From: Mesorhizobium plurifarium
Lineage (GTDB): Bacteria; Pseudomonadota; Alphaproteobacteria; Rhizobiales; Rhizobiaceae
Assembly: GCA_000824785.1 (NCBI GenBank)
Contig: CCNB01000007.1
Span: 292,193-346,010 of the forward strand
Direction: 5' to 3'
DNA: 53,818 nucleotides
The translations under genes were made by a program, and so were the position numbers. Below are positions 43,335-52,409 of the stretch, piece after piece. The first letter of the stretch is position 1. Each line of letters opens with the position of its first letter. The notes beneath the pieces were generated by a model. That model ran no database searches. It was not told the DNA's origin and saw only the letters and a program-made list of their open reading frames with translations.

Positions 43335-44396
43335 ATGAAAAGCTTCGTTTATAACGGCCAGCCGGCGCGCGTCGTCTTCGGATCGGGCACGATCGCAAGG
43401 CTGCCGGAGGAGATCGACCGGCTGGGATTGAAACGCGTGCTCGTGCTGGCGACGCCGCCGCAGGAGGCGGACGCCCGGCGTCTTGCCGGATCGCTCGGCG
43501 GCACGGCGGCCGGGGTCTATGCCGGGGCGACGATGCACACGCCCGTGCCCGTGACCGAGGACGCGCTGAAGGTCGTGGCGGAGCTTCAGGCCGATGGGCT
43601 GGTCGCGGTCGGCGGTGGTTCCACGACAGGCCTCGCCAAGGCGATCGCGTTGCGCACCGACCTGCCGCAGATCGTGATGCCGACGACCTATGCCGGCTCG
43701 GAAATGACGCCGATCCTCGGCGAGACCAAGGATGGCGTGAAGGTCACCCAATCGAGCCCGAAAGTGCTGCCGGAAGTGGTGATCTACGACGTCGATCTGA
43801 CGATGACGCTTCCCGCTTCCTTGTCGGGAACGAGCGGCATGAACGCCATCTCCCATGCGGTCGAGGCGCTCTATGCCAGGGAAAGCAACCCAGTGATAGA
43901 TTTAATGGCGACCGAAGCCATAGGCGCGTTGGTGAGCGCCTTGCCGGTGATCGCCGGGAGCCCGCACGACCGCGAGGCGCGCTCCGAGGCGCTGTACGGT
44001 GCCTGGCTTTGCGGCATCTGCCTCGGCTCGGTCGGCATGGCGCTGCATCACAAGCTTTGCCACACGCTCGGCGGCAGTTTCGATCTGCCGCATGCGGAGA
44101 CCCATACGATCGTGCTGCCGCATGCGCTGGCCTACAATGCGTCCGCCGTTCCGGCCGTCATGGAAACCCTGCGGGCCGTGCTGAAGACGGACGATCCTGC
44201 CATGGCTCTCTACGATCTCGCCGGCCGGATCGGGGCACGGCGCGGGCTCGCCGAGATCGGCATGCCAGCCGACGGGATCGACATCGCGACAGACCGTGCG
44301 CTGGCCAATCCCTACTGGAACCCACGGGCGCTGGAGCGGGAACCGATCCGGGCCCTTATCGCGCGTGCCTATGCCGGCGAGCCGCCGCAGGCCTGA
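43335..44396 (+). CDS. maleylacetate reductase
   Basis: This 353-residue iron-alcohol-dehydrogenase-type enzyme has the cofactor segment VGGGSTTGLAKAIAL, PTTYAGSEMTPILGE and the histidine segment MALHHKLCHTLGGSF with HAETHTIVLPHALAYN, as in maleylacetate reductases. It reduces maleylacetate to 3-oxoadipate with NAD(P)H. Together with the dioxygenase at 44427 it makes the lower hydroxyquinol pathway. GGGGAGAGG stands before the ATG. Confidence 0.9.
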   Translation: MKSFVYNGQPARVVFGSGTIARLPEEIDRLGLKRVLVLATPPQEADARRLAGSLGGTAAGVYAGATMHTPVPVTEDALKVVAELQADGLVAVGGGSTTGLAKAIALRTDLPQIVMPTTYAGSEMTPILGETKDGVKVTQSSPKVLPEVVIYDVDLTMTLPASLSGTSGMNAISHAVEALYARESNPVIDLMATEAIGALVSALPVIAGSPHDREARSEALYGAWLCGICLGSVGMALHHKLCHTLGGSFDLPHAETHTIVLPHALAYNASAVPAVMETLRAVLKTDDPAMALYDLAGRIGARRGLAEIGMPADGIDIATDRALANPYWNPRALEREPIRALIARAYAGEPPQA

Positions 44397-44426
44397 AACC
44401 CGAACGTCCCTGGAGGAACTATCGCC

Positions 44427-45344
44427 ATGACAGGCACCGCAGACGCCGCTCGACCGAAATATCCCTATTTCGAGGAAGAGACTTCGGTCGACGTGGTCAA
44501 CGCGCGCATGGGGCCGGATGTCGACCCGCGCTTGCGCGAGGTGATGAGCGTGCTGGTGAAACATCTGCATGCCGCCGTCAAGGAGATCGAGCCGACGCAT
44601 GAGGAATGGCTGCAAGGCATCAAGTTCCTCACCGACGTCGGCAAGATGTGCTCCGACTGGCGGCAGGAGTTCATCCTGCTTTCCGACACGCTCGGCGTCT
44701 CGATGCTGGTCGACGCGATCAATCACCGGCGTCCGAACGGCGCCACGGAAAATACCATTCTCGGCCCGTTCTATGTGCCCGAAGCGCCGCGCTATGAGCA
44801 TGGCGCGAACATCTGCCTCGACGGCAAGGGCGAGCCGATGGTGGTGCGCGGCCGCGTGCTCGACACGCAAGGCAAGCCGATCGCCGGAGCGTTGATCGAC
44901 GTCTGGCAGACCAATGACGACGGCTTCTACGATGTCCAGCAGAAGGACGTGCAGCCCGACTGGAATCTGCGCGGGGTCTTCACCACCGACGAGAAGGGCG
45001 AATACTGGTATCGCTCCGTCAAGCCCCGCTACTATCCGATCCCCGACGACGGACCGGTCGGAAAGATGCTCGCGGCGCTCGGGCGTCATCCGAACCGCGC
45101 GGCGCATGTGCACTATATCGTCAGCGCGCCGGGTTACGATCCCGTCATCACCCACATCTTCGCGCCCGACTGCCGCTACCTTGCCGAGGACGCCGTGTTC
45201 GGCGTCAAGGATTCGCTGATCGCCGATTTCACCAAAGTAACCGACCGGGAAAAGGCGAGCGCGCTCGGCTTCGAGCCTCCGTTCTGGTCCGTCGAGTGGG
45301 ATTTCGTCCTGGCGCCCAAGACCGCTGCAGCTTCAGCTGGTTAG
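44427..45344 (+). CDS. hydroxyquinol 1,2-dioxygenase (intradiol)
   Basis: This 305-residue intradiol dioxygenase has an N-terminal helical dimerisation domain (residues 1-125) and a catalytic beta-sandwich. The Fe(III) ligands are visible as Tyr in DDGFYDVQ, Tyr in KPRYYPIP and two His in RAAHVHYIV. Together with the adjoining maleylacetate reductase this fits ring cleavage of hydroxyquinol to maleylacetate rather than catechol cleavage. No monooxygenase or flavin reductase that would make hydroxyquinol lies in the window. GGAGGAA precedes the ATG. Confidence 0.9.
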   Translation: MTGTADAARPKYPYFEEETSVDVVNARMGPDVDPRLREVMSVLVKHLHAAVKEIEPTHEEWLQGIKFLTDVGKMCSDWRQEFILLSDTLGVSMLVDAINHRRPNGATENTILGPFYVPEAPRYEHGANICLDGKGEPMVVRGRVLDTQGKPIAGALIDVWQTNDDGFYDVQQKDVQPDWNLRGVFTTDEKGEYWYRSVKPRYYPIPDDGPVGKMLAALGRHPNRAAHVHYIVSAPGYDPVITHIFAPDCRYLAEDAVFGVKDSLIADFTKVTDREKASALGFEPPFWSVEWDFVLAPKTAAASAG

Positions 45345-45532
45345 TGCATCCGGGAAAAGCTTTCGACGGCACCGGAGGCAAACTGCACAGCGTGTCAGAA
45401 AAACGAAATTGTCCGCTGACGCTCCAGCCGTAATTGTCCGAACCAGGCGAACGGCTCGGTGCCTTGGGAGGATTCCGGAGCGGCTGGTCGCCTGAGCAAG
45501 GCGCCGACCATCGGCTGCCTGGGAGGAGGAAA

Positions 45533-46531
45533 ATGCCTGGTTCGGGCAAGTCGGACGACAGGCGCCTTGGCTTCAAGGCGTCGCAGGAAGTCGTCGTCGT
45601 CGCGATCTCGGTCATGCTGTTCGTCGTCTTCTCGGCGACGCTCAACAATTTCCTGAGCCAGGGCAACATCATCGCCATCCTCAAGAACGTGTCGATCCTC
45701 GGCACTTTGGCCGTCGGCATGGGCTTCGTCGTCGTCGGTCGCGGCATCGACCTCACCATGGTGGCGGTGATGGTCGTGGGCGTCGCCTTCAGCATCTGGA
45801 TCTCCACCTGGGGCGTCGATTTCACGCTTGCGGTGATCTGCGGCGCCATCCTGGTCGCGGCCATCGGCCTGTTCACCGGCGTCATGGTGGCGGTGGCGGA
45901 AGTGCCGCCGATCTTCGCCACCTTGGCCATAGCCTCGTCGGTCTACGGCTCGGGGCGCATCGTCTTCGCCTCGGACGTGCTCTATGCCCCGCCGGACATC
46001 GCCTGGCTGAAATTCGTCGGCAATGGCAGCGTGCTCGGCATACCGATGTCCGTCGTCATCTTCGGAGCGGTGGCGGCCCTGATGGGTCTGTTCCTGAGGA
46101 AGACGCGCTTCGGCCGGCTGGTCTATGCAACGGGCGACAATCCGAACGCGGCCCGCACCACCGGCCTGCCGACGCGCCCGATCATCGTGACGCAATATGT
46201 CATCAGCGCTCTCATCGCCTTCACCGCCGGCATCATCATGACCGGCCTGGTCACCGGCATCGACACGCGCCTCTACAATTCGAGCCTGATCTACGACGTG
46301 CTTTTGGTGGTCGTGCTGGGCGGCATCGGCCTGTCGGGCGGGCAGGGCGGCGTGCGCAATGTGATCGCGGGAACCATCCTGGTCGGCATCCTGACCAACG
46401 GCATGACGATCCTCAATTTCTCCTACACCAGCCAGAACCTGATCAAGAGCGTGATCCTGCTGGGCGCGCTCGCCATCGACGCCATCATCAATCCGCGTGA
46501 CGAGCAGACCTCGCAGAGCGGCGACATCTGA
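45533..46531 (+). CDS. CUT2-type ABC transporter permease 1
   Basis: This 332-residue membrane protein starts at the ATG preceded by GGGAGGAGG; the frame is open to 45434. RbsC-type signatures are VGMGFVVVGRGIDLTMVAVM, then AEVPPIFATLAIASSVYG and VVLGGIGLSGGQGGVRNVIA. It heads the third CUT2 importer operon, 188 bp after the dioxygenase gene, and works with the binding protein (46567), the fused permease (47596) and the ATPase (50808). Confidence 0.9.
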   Translation: MPGSGKSDDRRLGFKASQEVVVVAISVMLFVVFSATLNNFLSQGNIIAILKNVSILGTLAVGMGFVVVGRGIDLTMVAVMVVGVAFSIWISTWGVDFTLAVICGAILVAAIGLFTGVMVAVAEVPPIFATLAIASSVYGSGRIVFASDVLYAPPDIAWLKFVGNGSVLGIPMSVVIFGAVAALMGLFLRKTRFGRLVYATGDNPNAARTTGLPTRPIIVTQYVISALIAFTAGIIMTGLVTGIDTRLYNSSLIYDVLLVVVLGGIGLSGGQGGVRNVIAGTILVGILTNGMTILNFSYTSQNLIKSVILLGALAIDAIINPRDEQTSQSGDI

Positions 46532-46566
46532 ACAAGAACCCGAACTATCAATCAGGGAGGAAACCT

Positions 46567-47583
46567 ATGAAGATATTCAAGAAATGCCTGTTGGCGGGCA
46601 TGACCGCGCTCGCGCTTCTAGGCGCCGCGCAGGTCGCCAGCGCGCAGGAAACCGACCAGGTCGGCCGCGCGCCCTATCTGGAATCGCTCAAGGGCAAGAA
46701 AGTCATCTTCGTGCCGATCTCACAGGGCATGGACCTCAACCAGGCCTGGGTAATGGTGTGGCAGCGTCACGCCGCCCGCTACGGCTTCACGCTCGAGGTG
46801 CGCGATCCCAACGGCGACACCAATGCCGGCATCCGCGCCATGCAAGGCGCCATCGCCGAGAAGCCCGACCTGATCATCGTGCAGAACCCGGACGTGCAGA
46901 CCTACGCACGCCTGTTGAAGCAGGCGCAGGCCGCGGGCATCAAGGTACTGCAGGTCAACATGCAGTCGGCGACCCAGACCGACTCCTATGTCGGCAATGA
47001 CTGGATCGAGATGGGCCGCCTGGAGATGGGCGAACTGGCCAAGCATTGCACTGGGCCGAACGCCGTCTCGCACAAGGTGGTGTGGCTCGCCGGCGTCCAG
47101 ACGGGCGCTGCCAACATCTACATGCGCACCGGCATCGACGAGGTGCTGAAGGCCAATCCCGAGCTGCAGCTCGTCTCCGACCAGCCGGCCGACTACATCA
47201 GCGAGAAGGCCCGCCAGATCACCGAGACGGTGCTGCAGCAGCATCCCGACCTCTGCGGCATCATGGGCATCTGGGATAATGCCGAAGTCGGCGCGGGCGC
47301 GGCGGTGGCGGCTGCCGGCAAGCAGGACCAGGTCACCATCGTCACCAACGGCGCGGGCGCCGCCACGGGCTGTGAGAGCATCAAGAACGGGCTGCTCGAC
47401 GTGATCTTCAACTTCAATGCCCCGATCCAGGGCGAAATCGCCGCGCAGCAGATCTCCGAGTTGCTGCAGCACCCTGACCGCAAGGCCGGCAGCGAGAAGA
47501 CCATCTTCTTCGGCCCGATCACCCGCGTCGACAAGACCAACGCGACCGGCCGGAACTGCTGGAAGCCCGAAGACATCAAGTAA
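46567..47583 (+). CDS. CUT2-type ABC transporter substrate-binding protein
   Basis: This 338-residue protein has a signal peptide (residues 1-26, ending QVASAQ) and the peripla_BP_4 fold: VIFVPISQGMDLNQAWVMVW, KPDLIIVQNPD, MGIWDNAEVGAGAAVAAAG. The sequence VGNDWIEMGRLEMGELAKHC is typical of relatives in aromatic or polyol loci. GGGAGGAAA precedes the ATG. Given the hydroxyquinol enzymes just upstream and the propeller hydrolase-like proteins downstream, the ligand could be a glycoside or cyclic compound rather than a plain sugar. Confidence 0.9.
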   Translation: MKIFKKCLLAGMTALALLGAAQVASAQETDQVGRAPYLESLKGKKVIFVPISQGMDLNQAWVMVWQRHAARYGFTLEVRDPNGDTNAGIRAMQGAIAEKPDLIIVQNPDVQTYARLLKQAQAAGIKVLQVNMQSATQTDSYVGNDWIEMGRLEMGELAKHCTGPNAVSHKVVWLAGVQTGAANIYMRTGIDEVLKANPELQLVSDQPADYISEKARQITETVLQQHPDLCGIMGIWDNAEVGAGAAVAAAGKQDQVTIVTNGAGAATGCESIKNGLLDVIFNFNAPIQGEIAAQQISELLQHPDRKAGSEKTIFFGPITRVDKTNATGRNCWKPEDIK

Positions 47584-47595
47584 ACGGACTTTCCG

Positions 47596-49713
47596 ATGAG
47601 CATGGCCGAAAGCCTTGTGCGCTGGCGCTATCGTCTGCTCCCCGACCATGTGGTCGGGGAGATCCTGACCAAGAAATGGATCGACAGCGTCATCCCCTTC
47701 ACCGCGCTGGTCATCCTGTGCGCGATCTTCGGCGCGATCGTGCCGGGCTTCTTCGACGTGACGACGCTGACCAATCTCAGCGGCCAGACCGCCGAGCTCG
47801 GCCTGGTCGTGCTCGGCATGACCATCGTGATGGTGTCCGGCGGCATCGATCTCTCGGTCGGCTCGACCTTCGCGCTCGCCGTGCTGGTCACGCTCTACGG
47901 CATGAATGTCGAGCAGTGGAGTTTTGGAACCGGCCTGCTGGCGTGCCTGGGGCTCGGCGTCGTCTGCGGCGCCATCAATGGCTTCCTGGTCGGTTTCCTG
48001 CGCATGCGGGCGTTTCTCACCACGCTGGTCACGCTCATCATCTACCGGTCCACCTTCGACATCGTCTTCCCGCATGTCTCGACGGCGATCGTGACCAGCG
48101 GTCCGGATTCGCCGACCTATGATTTTCTCGGCTTCGGAACGGTCTGGGGCGTTCCGACGTCCTTCGCGGTCTTCGTGGTCATAGCGCTGGTCATCCACCT
48201 GGTGCTGTCGCGTGCCCGCTATGGCTGGCGCCTCTTCGCCGTCGGCGGCGCGCGCCGCTCGGCCTACAATGCCGGCATCAATGTGCGTTTCACTTTGTTC
48301 AGCGCCTATGTGCTCTGTTCGGTGCTGGTCGCGCTCTCCGGTTTCTTCTTCTCGGCGCGCATCGGAAGTGCTGCTTCCGATATCGGCACCGGGCTCGAAC
48401 TGCAGGTGCTGACCGCGACCGTGCTCGGCGGCATCTCGCTCGGCGGCGGCCGCGGCTCGGTCGCCAAGGCGTTGATGGGCACGCTCTTCGTGCTCGTCCT
48501 GTCGAACAGCCTGCTTGCGCTCGCCGTGCCTGGCCCGGTCAACTATCTGATCCTCGGCCTCGTGCTTTTGTTGTCGGTGCTTCTCGACGTGCGCTGGGTG
48601 AAGAACCGCCACAAGATCCTGCGCAGCGTCTATATCTCGCCGACCTTCGCCAAGATGCCGCAGGCGATCTCTACGGCGGCCGGCGCGCCGATGGCGGTGA
48701 ACGACCGGCTGAAGGATGTCGGCGTCATTGGCCTCGGCTTCCTCGACGGCGCCGAGGACGTGATCTTCGACCGGCAGGACCGGCTCTATACCGGCAGCCG
48801 GCAAGGCGACATATTGCGCTTCCAGCCGCCGAATTACACAGAGAGCGAAGTGTTCGCCCATATCGGCGGCTCGCCGCTCGGCATGGCCTTCGACCGCGAC
48901 GACAATCTGGTCATCTGCGTCGCCGGCATGGGCCTCTACCAGGTTTCGCCGGCGGGCGAGGTGAAGCTGCTCACCGCCGAGACCAACCGTTCGCTGACAT
49001 CGGTCGTCGATGACTCGACCATGAAGCTCGCCGACGACTGCGACATCCTCCCAGACGGCCGCATCGTCTTTTCCGAAGCCACCGTGCGTTTCGAGATGCA
49101 CGACTGGTATGCGGACGCGCTGGAGAGCCGTGGCAATGGGCGCATCATCGTCCACGATCCCAAGTCCGGTTCGACCCGCACGCTGCTGTCGAACCTGGTC
49201 TTCCCCAATGGCATCTGCACGGCTTTCGACGGCCAGTCGGTGCTGTTCGCGGAAAGCTGGGCCTGCCGCATCAGCCGCTACTATTTCGACGGGCCGAAGA
49301 AGGGCAAGATCGAGCGGGTCATCGAGGGGCTGCCCGGCTATCCCGACAATATCAACCGCGCCTCCGACGGAACCTACTGGCTGGCGCTGATGGGCATGCG
49401 CACGCCGGCGCTGGATCTATCGCTGGAAATGCCGGGCTTCCGCCGCCGCATGGCGCGGCGCGTGTCGGAAGACGCCTGGCTGATGCCCAATCTCAACACC
49501 GGCTGCGTGCTGCGCTTCGACGAGAAGGGCCGGATCCTCGAGAGCCTGTGGGACCAGGCCGGGGAGAAGCATCCGATGATCACCTCGATGCGCGAGCACA
49601 AGGGCATCCTCTATCTCTGCGGCATCTTCAACAACCGCATGGGGACCCTGCCGCTGAAGGGTGTCGATCCCAACTGGTTCAGCTCGGACTCCTACTGGGG
49701 TAAAAAGCCATGA
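47596..49713 (+). CDS. CUT2-type permease fused to a strictosidine synthase-like propeller
   Basis: The product has 705 residues in two parts. Residues 1 to about 335 are a complete RbsC-type permease (LGMTIVMVSGGIDLSVGSTF, GGISLGGGRGSVAKALMGTL). About 365-705 are a six-bladed propeller of the strictosidine synthase/SMP-30 clan, with RFEMHDWYADALESRGNGRI, LVFPNGICTAFDG and GLPGYPDNINRASDGTYWLA. The frame is continuous and the linker VYISPTFAKMPQ shows no internal ribosome site. The propeller would sit on one face of the membrane next to the channel. It overlaps the next propeller gene by 4 bp. Confidence 0.9.
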   Translation: MSMAESLVRWRYRLLPDHVVGEILTKKWIDSVIPFTALVILCAIFGAIVPGFFDVTTLTNLSGQTAELGLVVLGMTIVMVSGGIDLSVGSTFALAVLVTLYGMNVEQWSFGTGLLACLGLGVVCGAINGFLVGFLRMRAFLTTLVTLIIYRSTFDIVFPHVSTAIVTSGPDSPTYDFLGFGTVWGVPTSFAVFVVIALVIHLVLSRARYGWRLFAVGGARRSAYNAGINVRFTLFSAYVLCSVLVALSGFFFSARIGSAASDIGTGLELQVLTATVLGGISLGGGRGSVAKALMGTLFVLVLSNSLLALAVPGPVNYLILGLVLLLSVLLDVRWVKNRHKILRSVYISPTFAKMPQAISTAAGAPMAVNDRLKDVGVIGLGFLDGAEDVIFDRQDRLYTGSRQGDILRFQPPNYTESEVFAHIGGSPLGMAFDRDDNLVICVAGMGLYQVSPAGEVKLLTAETNRSLTSVVDDSTMKLADDCDILPDGRIVFSEATVRFEMHDWYADALESRGNGRIIVHDPKSGSTRTLLSNLVFPNGICTAFDGQSVLFAESWACRISRYYFDGPKKGKIERVIEGLPGYPDNINRASDGTYWLALMGMRTPALDLSLEMPGFRRRMARRVSEDAWLMPNLNTGCVLRFDEKGRILESLWDQAGEKHPMITSMREHKGILYLCGIFNNRMGTLPLKGVDPNWFSSDSYWGKKP

Positions 49714-50804
49714 GCGCCGTGAGCCGGCTTTTCGACCGCTTTCTCGGCCGGGGCGACTGGGCGGTGACCGTGCCCACGCTCGACGGGCCTCTGTTGCCCA
49801 ACCAGGACCTTGAGGAGGCGGAACCCTTCGCCGACCTCGCCGAGGCCGACAATCTGGTGCGGACCGAAAAGGGCATGCTGGCGAGCAGCGCGAACCGGCT
49901 GATACGGTTCGATGCCGACGGCAAGGCCGAGGTCCAGCAGGAGTTTTCCGGCGAGATCACCGCGCTCGCGCATGCCCGCGGCATGACCGCCCTGGCCATC
50001 GACGGCAAGGGCGTCGTTATCCGCGGCGGCCTGCATGACGGGCGCGAGGCGACGGGCGACGAGGCCCGCAGGCTCTCCTGCGTCACCGCGCTTACTTTCC
50101 TCGACAGCAACACCCTGCTTGTGGCCAACGGTTCGGCCTCGCTGCCGGCAAGCGCCTGGCGGCGCGACCTTATGCAGAAGAACGCCTCCGGCTCGGTCTG
50201 GCGCCTCGACCTGAAAAGCGGTCGGCTGGAGCTGATCCGCGACGGCCTTGCCTGGCCGGCCGGCATCGCCACCACCGGTTCCAACCGCGTCTACGTCACC
50301 GAAGCCTGGCGCCATCGCGTGCTGGCGATCGATCTCGCCAGCAAGGCGACAGTGCCGGTGCTGGAACATCTGCCGGCCTATCCGGCCCGCATCGCGCCCG
50401 CCTTCAACGCCGGCTACTGGCTGACCTTTTATTCGGTGCGCAACCAGCTGGTGGAGTTCATCCTGCGCGAGGAGACCTACCGCAAGCGCATGCTGGCCGA
50501 GATCCCGGAAGCCTACTGGATGGCGCCGTCGCTCGGCTCTTGGCGTGACTATCGCGAGCCGATGCAGGGCAGTCAGCTCAAGCAGATGAACGTGCTGAAG
50601 CCTTACGCGGTCACCAGGTCCTACGGGCTGGTGGTCCATTGCGACCACAACATGAAGCCGCTGTCGAGCTTCCATTCGCGCGCCGACGGCACGGTGCATG
50701 GCACAATCAGCGCCTGCGAGGTCGACGACGACCTGCTCGTCGCCTCGCGCGGCGGATCGCGGATCGTGCGCCTGACCAAGGCCGCCAGCGGCAAGCGGGG
50801 TTAA
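49710..50804 (+). CDS. strictosidine synthase-like/SMP-30 clan propeller protein
   Basis: This 364-residue protein has repeated blade motifs (VWRLDLKSGRLELIRDGLAW then PAGIATTGSNRVYVTEAWRH, then RVLAIDLASKATVPVLEHLP, and a final DDLLVASRGGSRIVRLTKA). It resembles the propeller part of the fused protein just upstream, with which it is translationally coupled (ATGA), so the two may act as a pair. No signal peptide is evident, which implies a cytoplasmic place unless carried by its partner. A lactonase or hydrolase role on the imported compound is inference from the clan. Confidence 0.8.
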   Translation: MSAVSRLFDRFLGRGDWAVTVPTLDGPLLPNQDLEEAEPFADLAEADNLVRTEKGMLASSANRLIRFDADGKAEVQQEFSGEITALAHARGMTALAIDGKGVVIRGGLHDGREATGDEARRLSCVTALTFLDSNTLLVANGSASLPASAWRRDLMQKNASGSVWRLDLKSGRLELIRDGLAWPAGIATTGSNRVYVTEAWRHRVLAIDLASKATVPVLEHLPAYPARIAPAFNAGYWLTFYSVRNQLVEFILREETYRKRMLAEIPEAYWMAPSLGSWRDYREPMQGSQLKQMNVLKPYAVTRSYGLVVHCDHNMKPLSSFHSRADGTVHGTISACEVDDDLLVASRGGSRIVRLTKAASGKRG

Positions 50805-50807
50805 ACG

Positions 50808-52307
50808 ATGGCGGACGCCAACATCATCGAACTCAAGGACGCGACCAAGGCGTTCTCGCGCATCCCGGCCTTCAAGAACGTCAATTTCGACCTGCGCAAG
50901 GGCGAGATCCACGCGCTTCTGGGCGAAAACGGCGCCGGCAAATCGACGCTGACCAAGGTCATGGCCGGCGTGTTCAAGCTGACCGAGGGCAAGCTGTTCT
51001 TCGACGGCAAGGAGGTGTCTTTCGCCACGCCCGCCGAAGCGCTGCGCGCCGGCATCGCCATGGTGTTCCAGGAAACCAATCTCGTGCCGGCCATGACCGT
51101 GGCGCAGAACCTCTATCTCGGCGAAGAGAAGATGTTCAACCGGCTGCGCGGCCTCTACATCCAGGCGCGTCAGTTTCTCGCCGGCATGGGCTTCCAGGTC
51201 GATCCGACCGCGCAGGTGAGCACGCTCGGCGCCGCTCACAAGCAGATGGTGGAGATCGCGCGCGCCGTCCATCACAAGGCGCGCGTCATCATCTTCGACG
51301 AGCCGACCGCAACGCTGACGCCGGAAGAAAAACGGCATTTTTTCAATTTGTTGCAGCGGCTGGTGAAGGAAGGCATCGCCATTATCTTCATCACCCACGC
51401 GCTGGAAGAGGCGCTGGCCGTGGCGAACCGCATCACCGTGATGCGCGATGGCGAGATCGTGGCCTCGGGCGAGGCCAAGGGTTTCACTCGCGCCTCGATC
51501 GTGCAGGCGATGGTGGGACGCACGCTCACCGAAACGCTGCATGGCGAGGTCAAACGCACGGCGCGCCCCTATGGCGACAAGGTGCTTTCGGTCGAGAACC
51601 TGTCCTGCGCCGGTCTGGTGCGCAACTCGTCCTTCTCCGTGTTTTCGGGCCAGGTCACCGGTATGTTCGGACTGGTCGGCGCCGGCCGCACCGAAATGGC
51701 CAAGGTCGTGGCCGGGCTGTTGAAGCGCAACATCTTCCATGGCGGCGAGATCCGCCTGCTCGGCAAGTCGGTGCGCTATCGCGTGCCCCGGCCGGCGGTG
51801 CGCGACGGCATCGTCTATGTGACGGAGGACCGCAAGTTCGACGGGTTCTTCGAGACGATGACGGCGGGCGAGAACCTGCAGATCGGCGAACTGACCGACG
51901 CATCCAACCCGGTATCGATGGTGTCGATGTCACGCGCCAGGGAGCTTGCCAAGCAATGGGGCGAGCGGCTCAGGCTGAAGCAGATCAGCGACCGCGCCAG
52001 GATGATCGAGCTTTCCGGCGGCAACCAGCAAAAGGTCGTGATCGCCAAATCGCTGATCCAGCAGCCCAAGCTGGTGATCTTCGATGAGCCGACGCGCGGC
52101 GTCGACGTCGGCGCCATCGTCGAGATCCACCAGCTCATCAGCGACCTTGCCGATCAGGGGATGGCCGTCGTCGTCATTTCCTCTTATCTACCGGAAATCC
52201 TTGCGGTTTCCGACCGCATCCTGGTCGTCAAGCGCGGCCGCGTGGTCGAGGAGATGATGCTGTCGGACGCAACCGAGGAGCGCGTGATGTTCGCCGCGGT
52301 CCATTGA
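50808..52307 (+). CDS. CUT2-type ABC transporter ATP-binding protein
   Basis: This 499-residue double ATPase has GENGAGKSTLTKVM, IIFDEPTATLTPEE and a degenerate first signature (STLGAAHKQMVEIARAV) in the first half. The second half has GLVGAGRTEMAKVVAGLL, LSGGNQQKVVIAKSL and LVIFDEPTRGVDVGA. It completes the third importer, 3 bp after the propeller gene, and ends the operon. Confidence 0.92.
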   Translation: MADANIIELKDATKAFSRIPAFKNVNFDLRKGEIHALLGENGAGKSTLTKVMAGVFKLTEGKLFFDGKEVSFATPAEALRAGIAMVFQETNLVPAMTVAQNLYLGEEKMFNRLRGLYIQARQFLAGMGFQVDPTAQVSTLGAAHKQMVEIARAVHHKARVIIFDEPTATLTPEEKRHFFNLLQRLVKEGIAIIFITHALEEALAVANRITVMRDGEIVASGEAKGFTRASIVQAMVGRTLTETLHGEVKRTARPYGDKVLSVENLSCAGLVRNSSFSVFSGQVTGMFGLVGAGRTEMAKVVAGLLKRNIFHGGEIRLLGKSVRYRVPRPAVRDGIVYVTEDRKFDGFFETMTAGENLQIGELTDASNPVSMVSMSRARELAKQWGERLRLKQISDRARMIELSGGNQQKVVIAKSLIQQPKLVIFDEPTRGVDVGAIVEIHQLISDLADQGMAVVVISSYLPEILAVSDRILVVKRGRVVEEMMLSDATEERVMFAAVH

Positions 52308-52409
52308 CCACGAACAGATTTGCTGGCTAACGCCTGGACGGCCCTATTGCCTTGCAATCGCTTCCGCGTCTGAATAGGTCAGGAGGCCAGATCACCTGCC
52401 CGAGCGGAC

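Noticed and set aside
46720..49155. 811-codon minus-strand frame across the binding protein and fused permease
   Set aside because: It spans two well-supported plus-strand genes and the gap between them, has no recognisable domain and no ribosome site. It is a codon-bias shadow.
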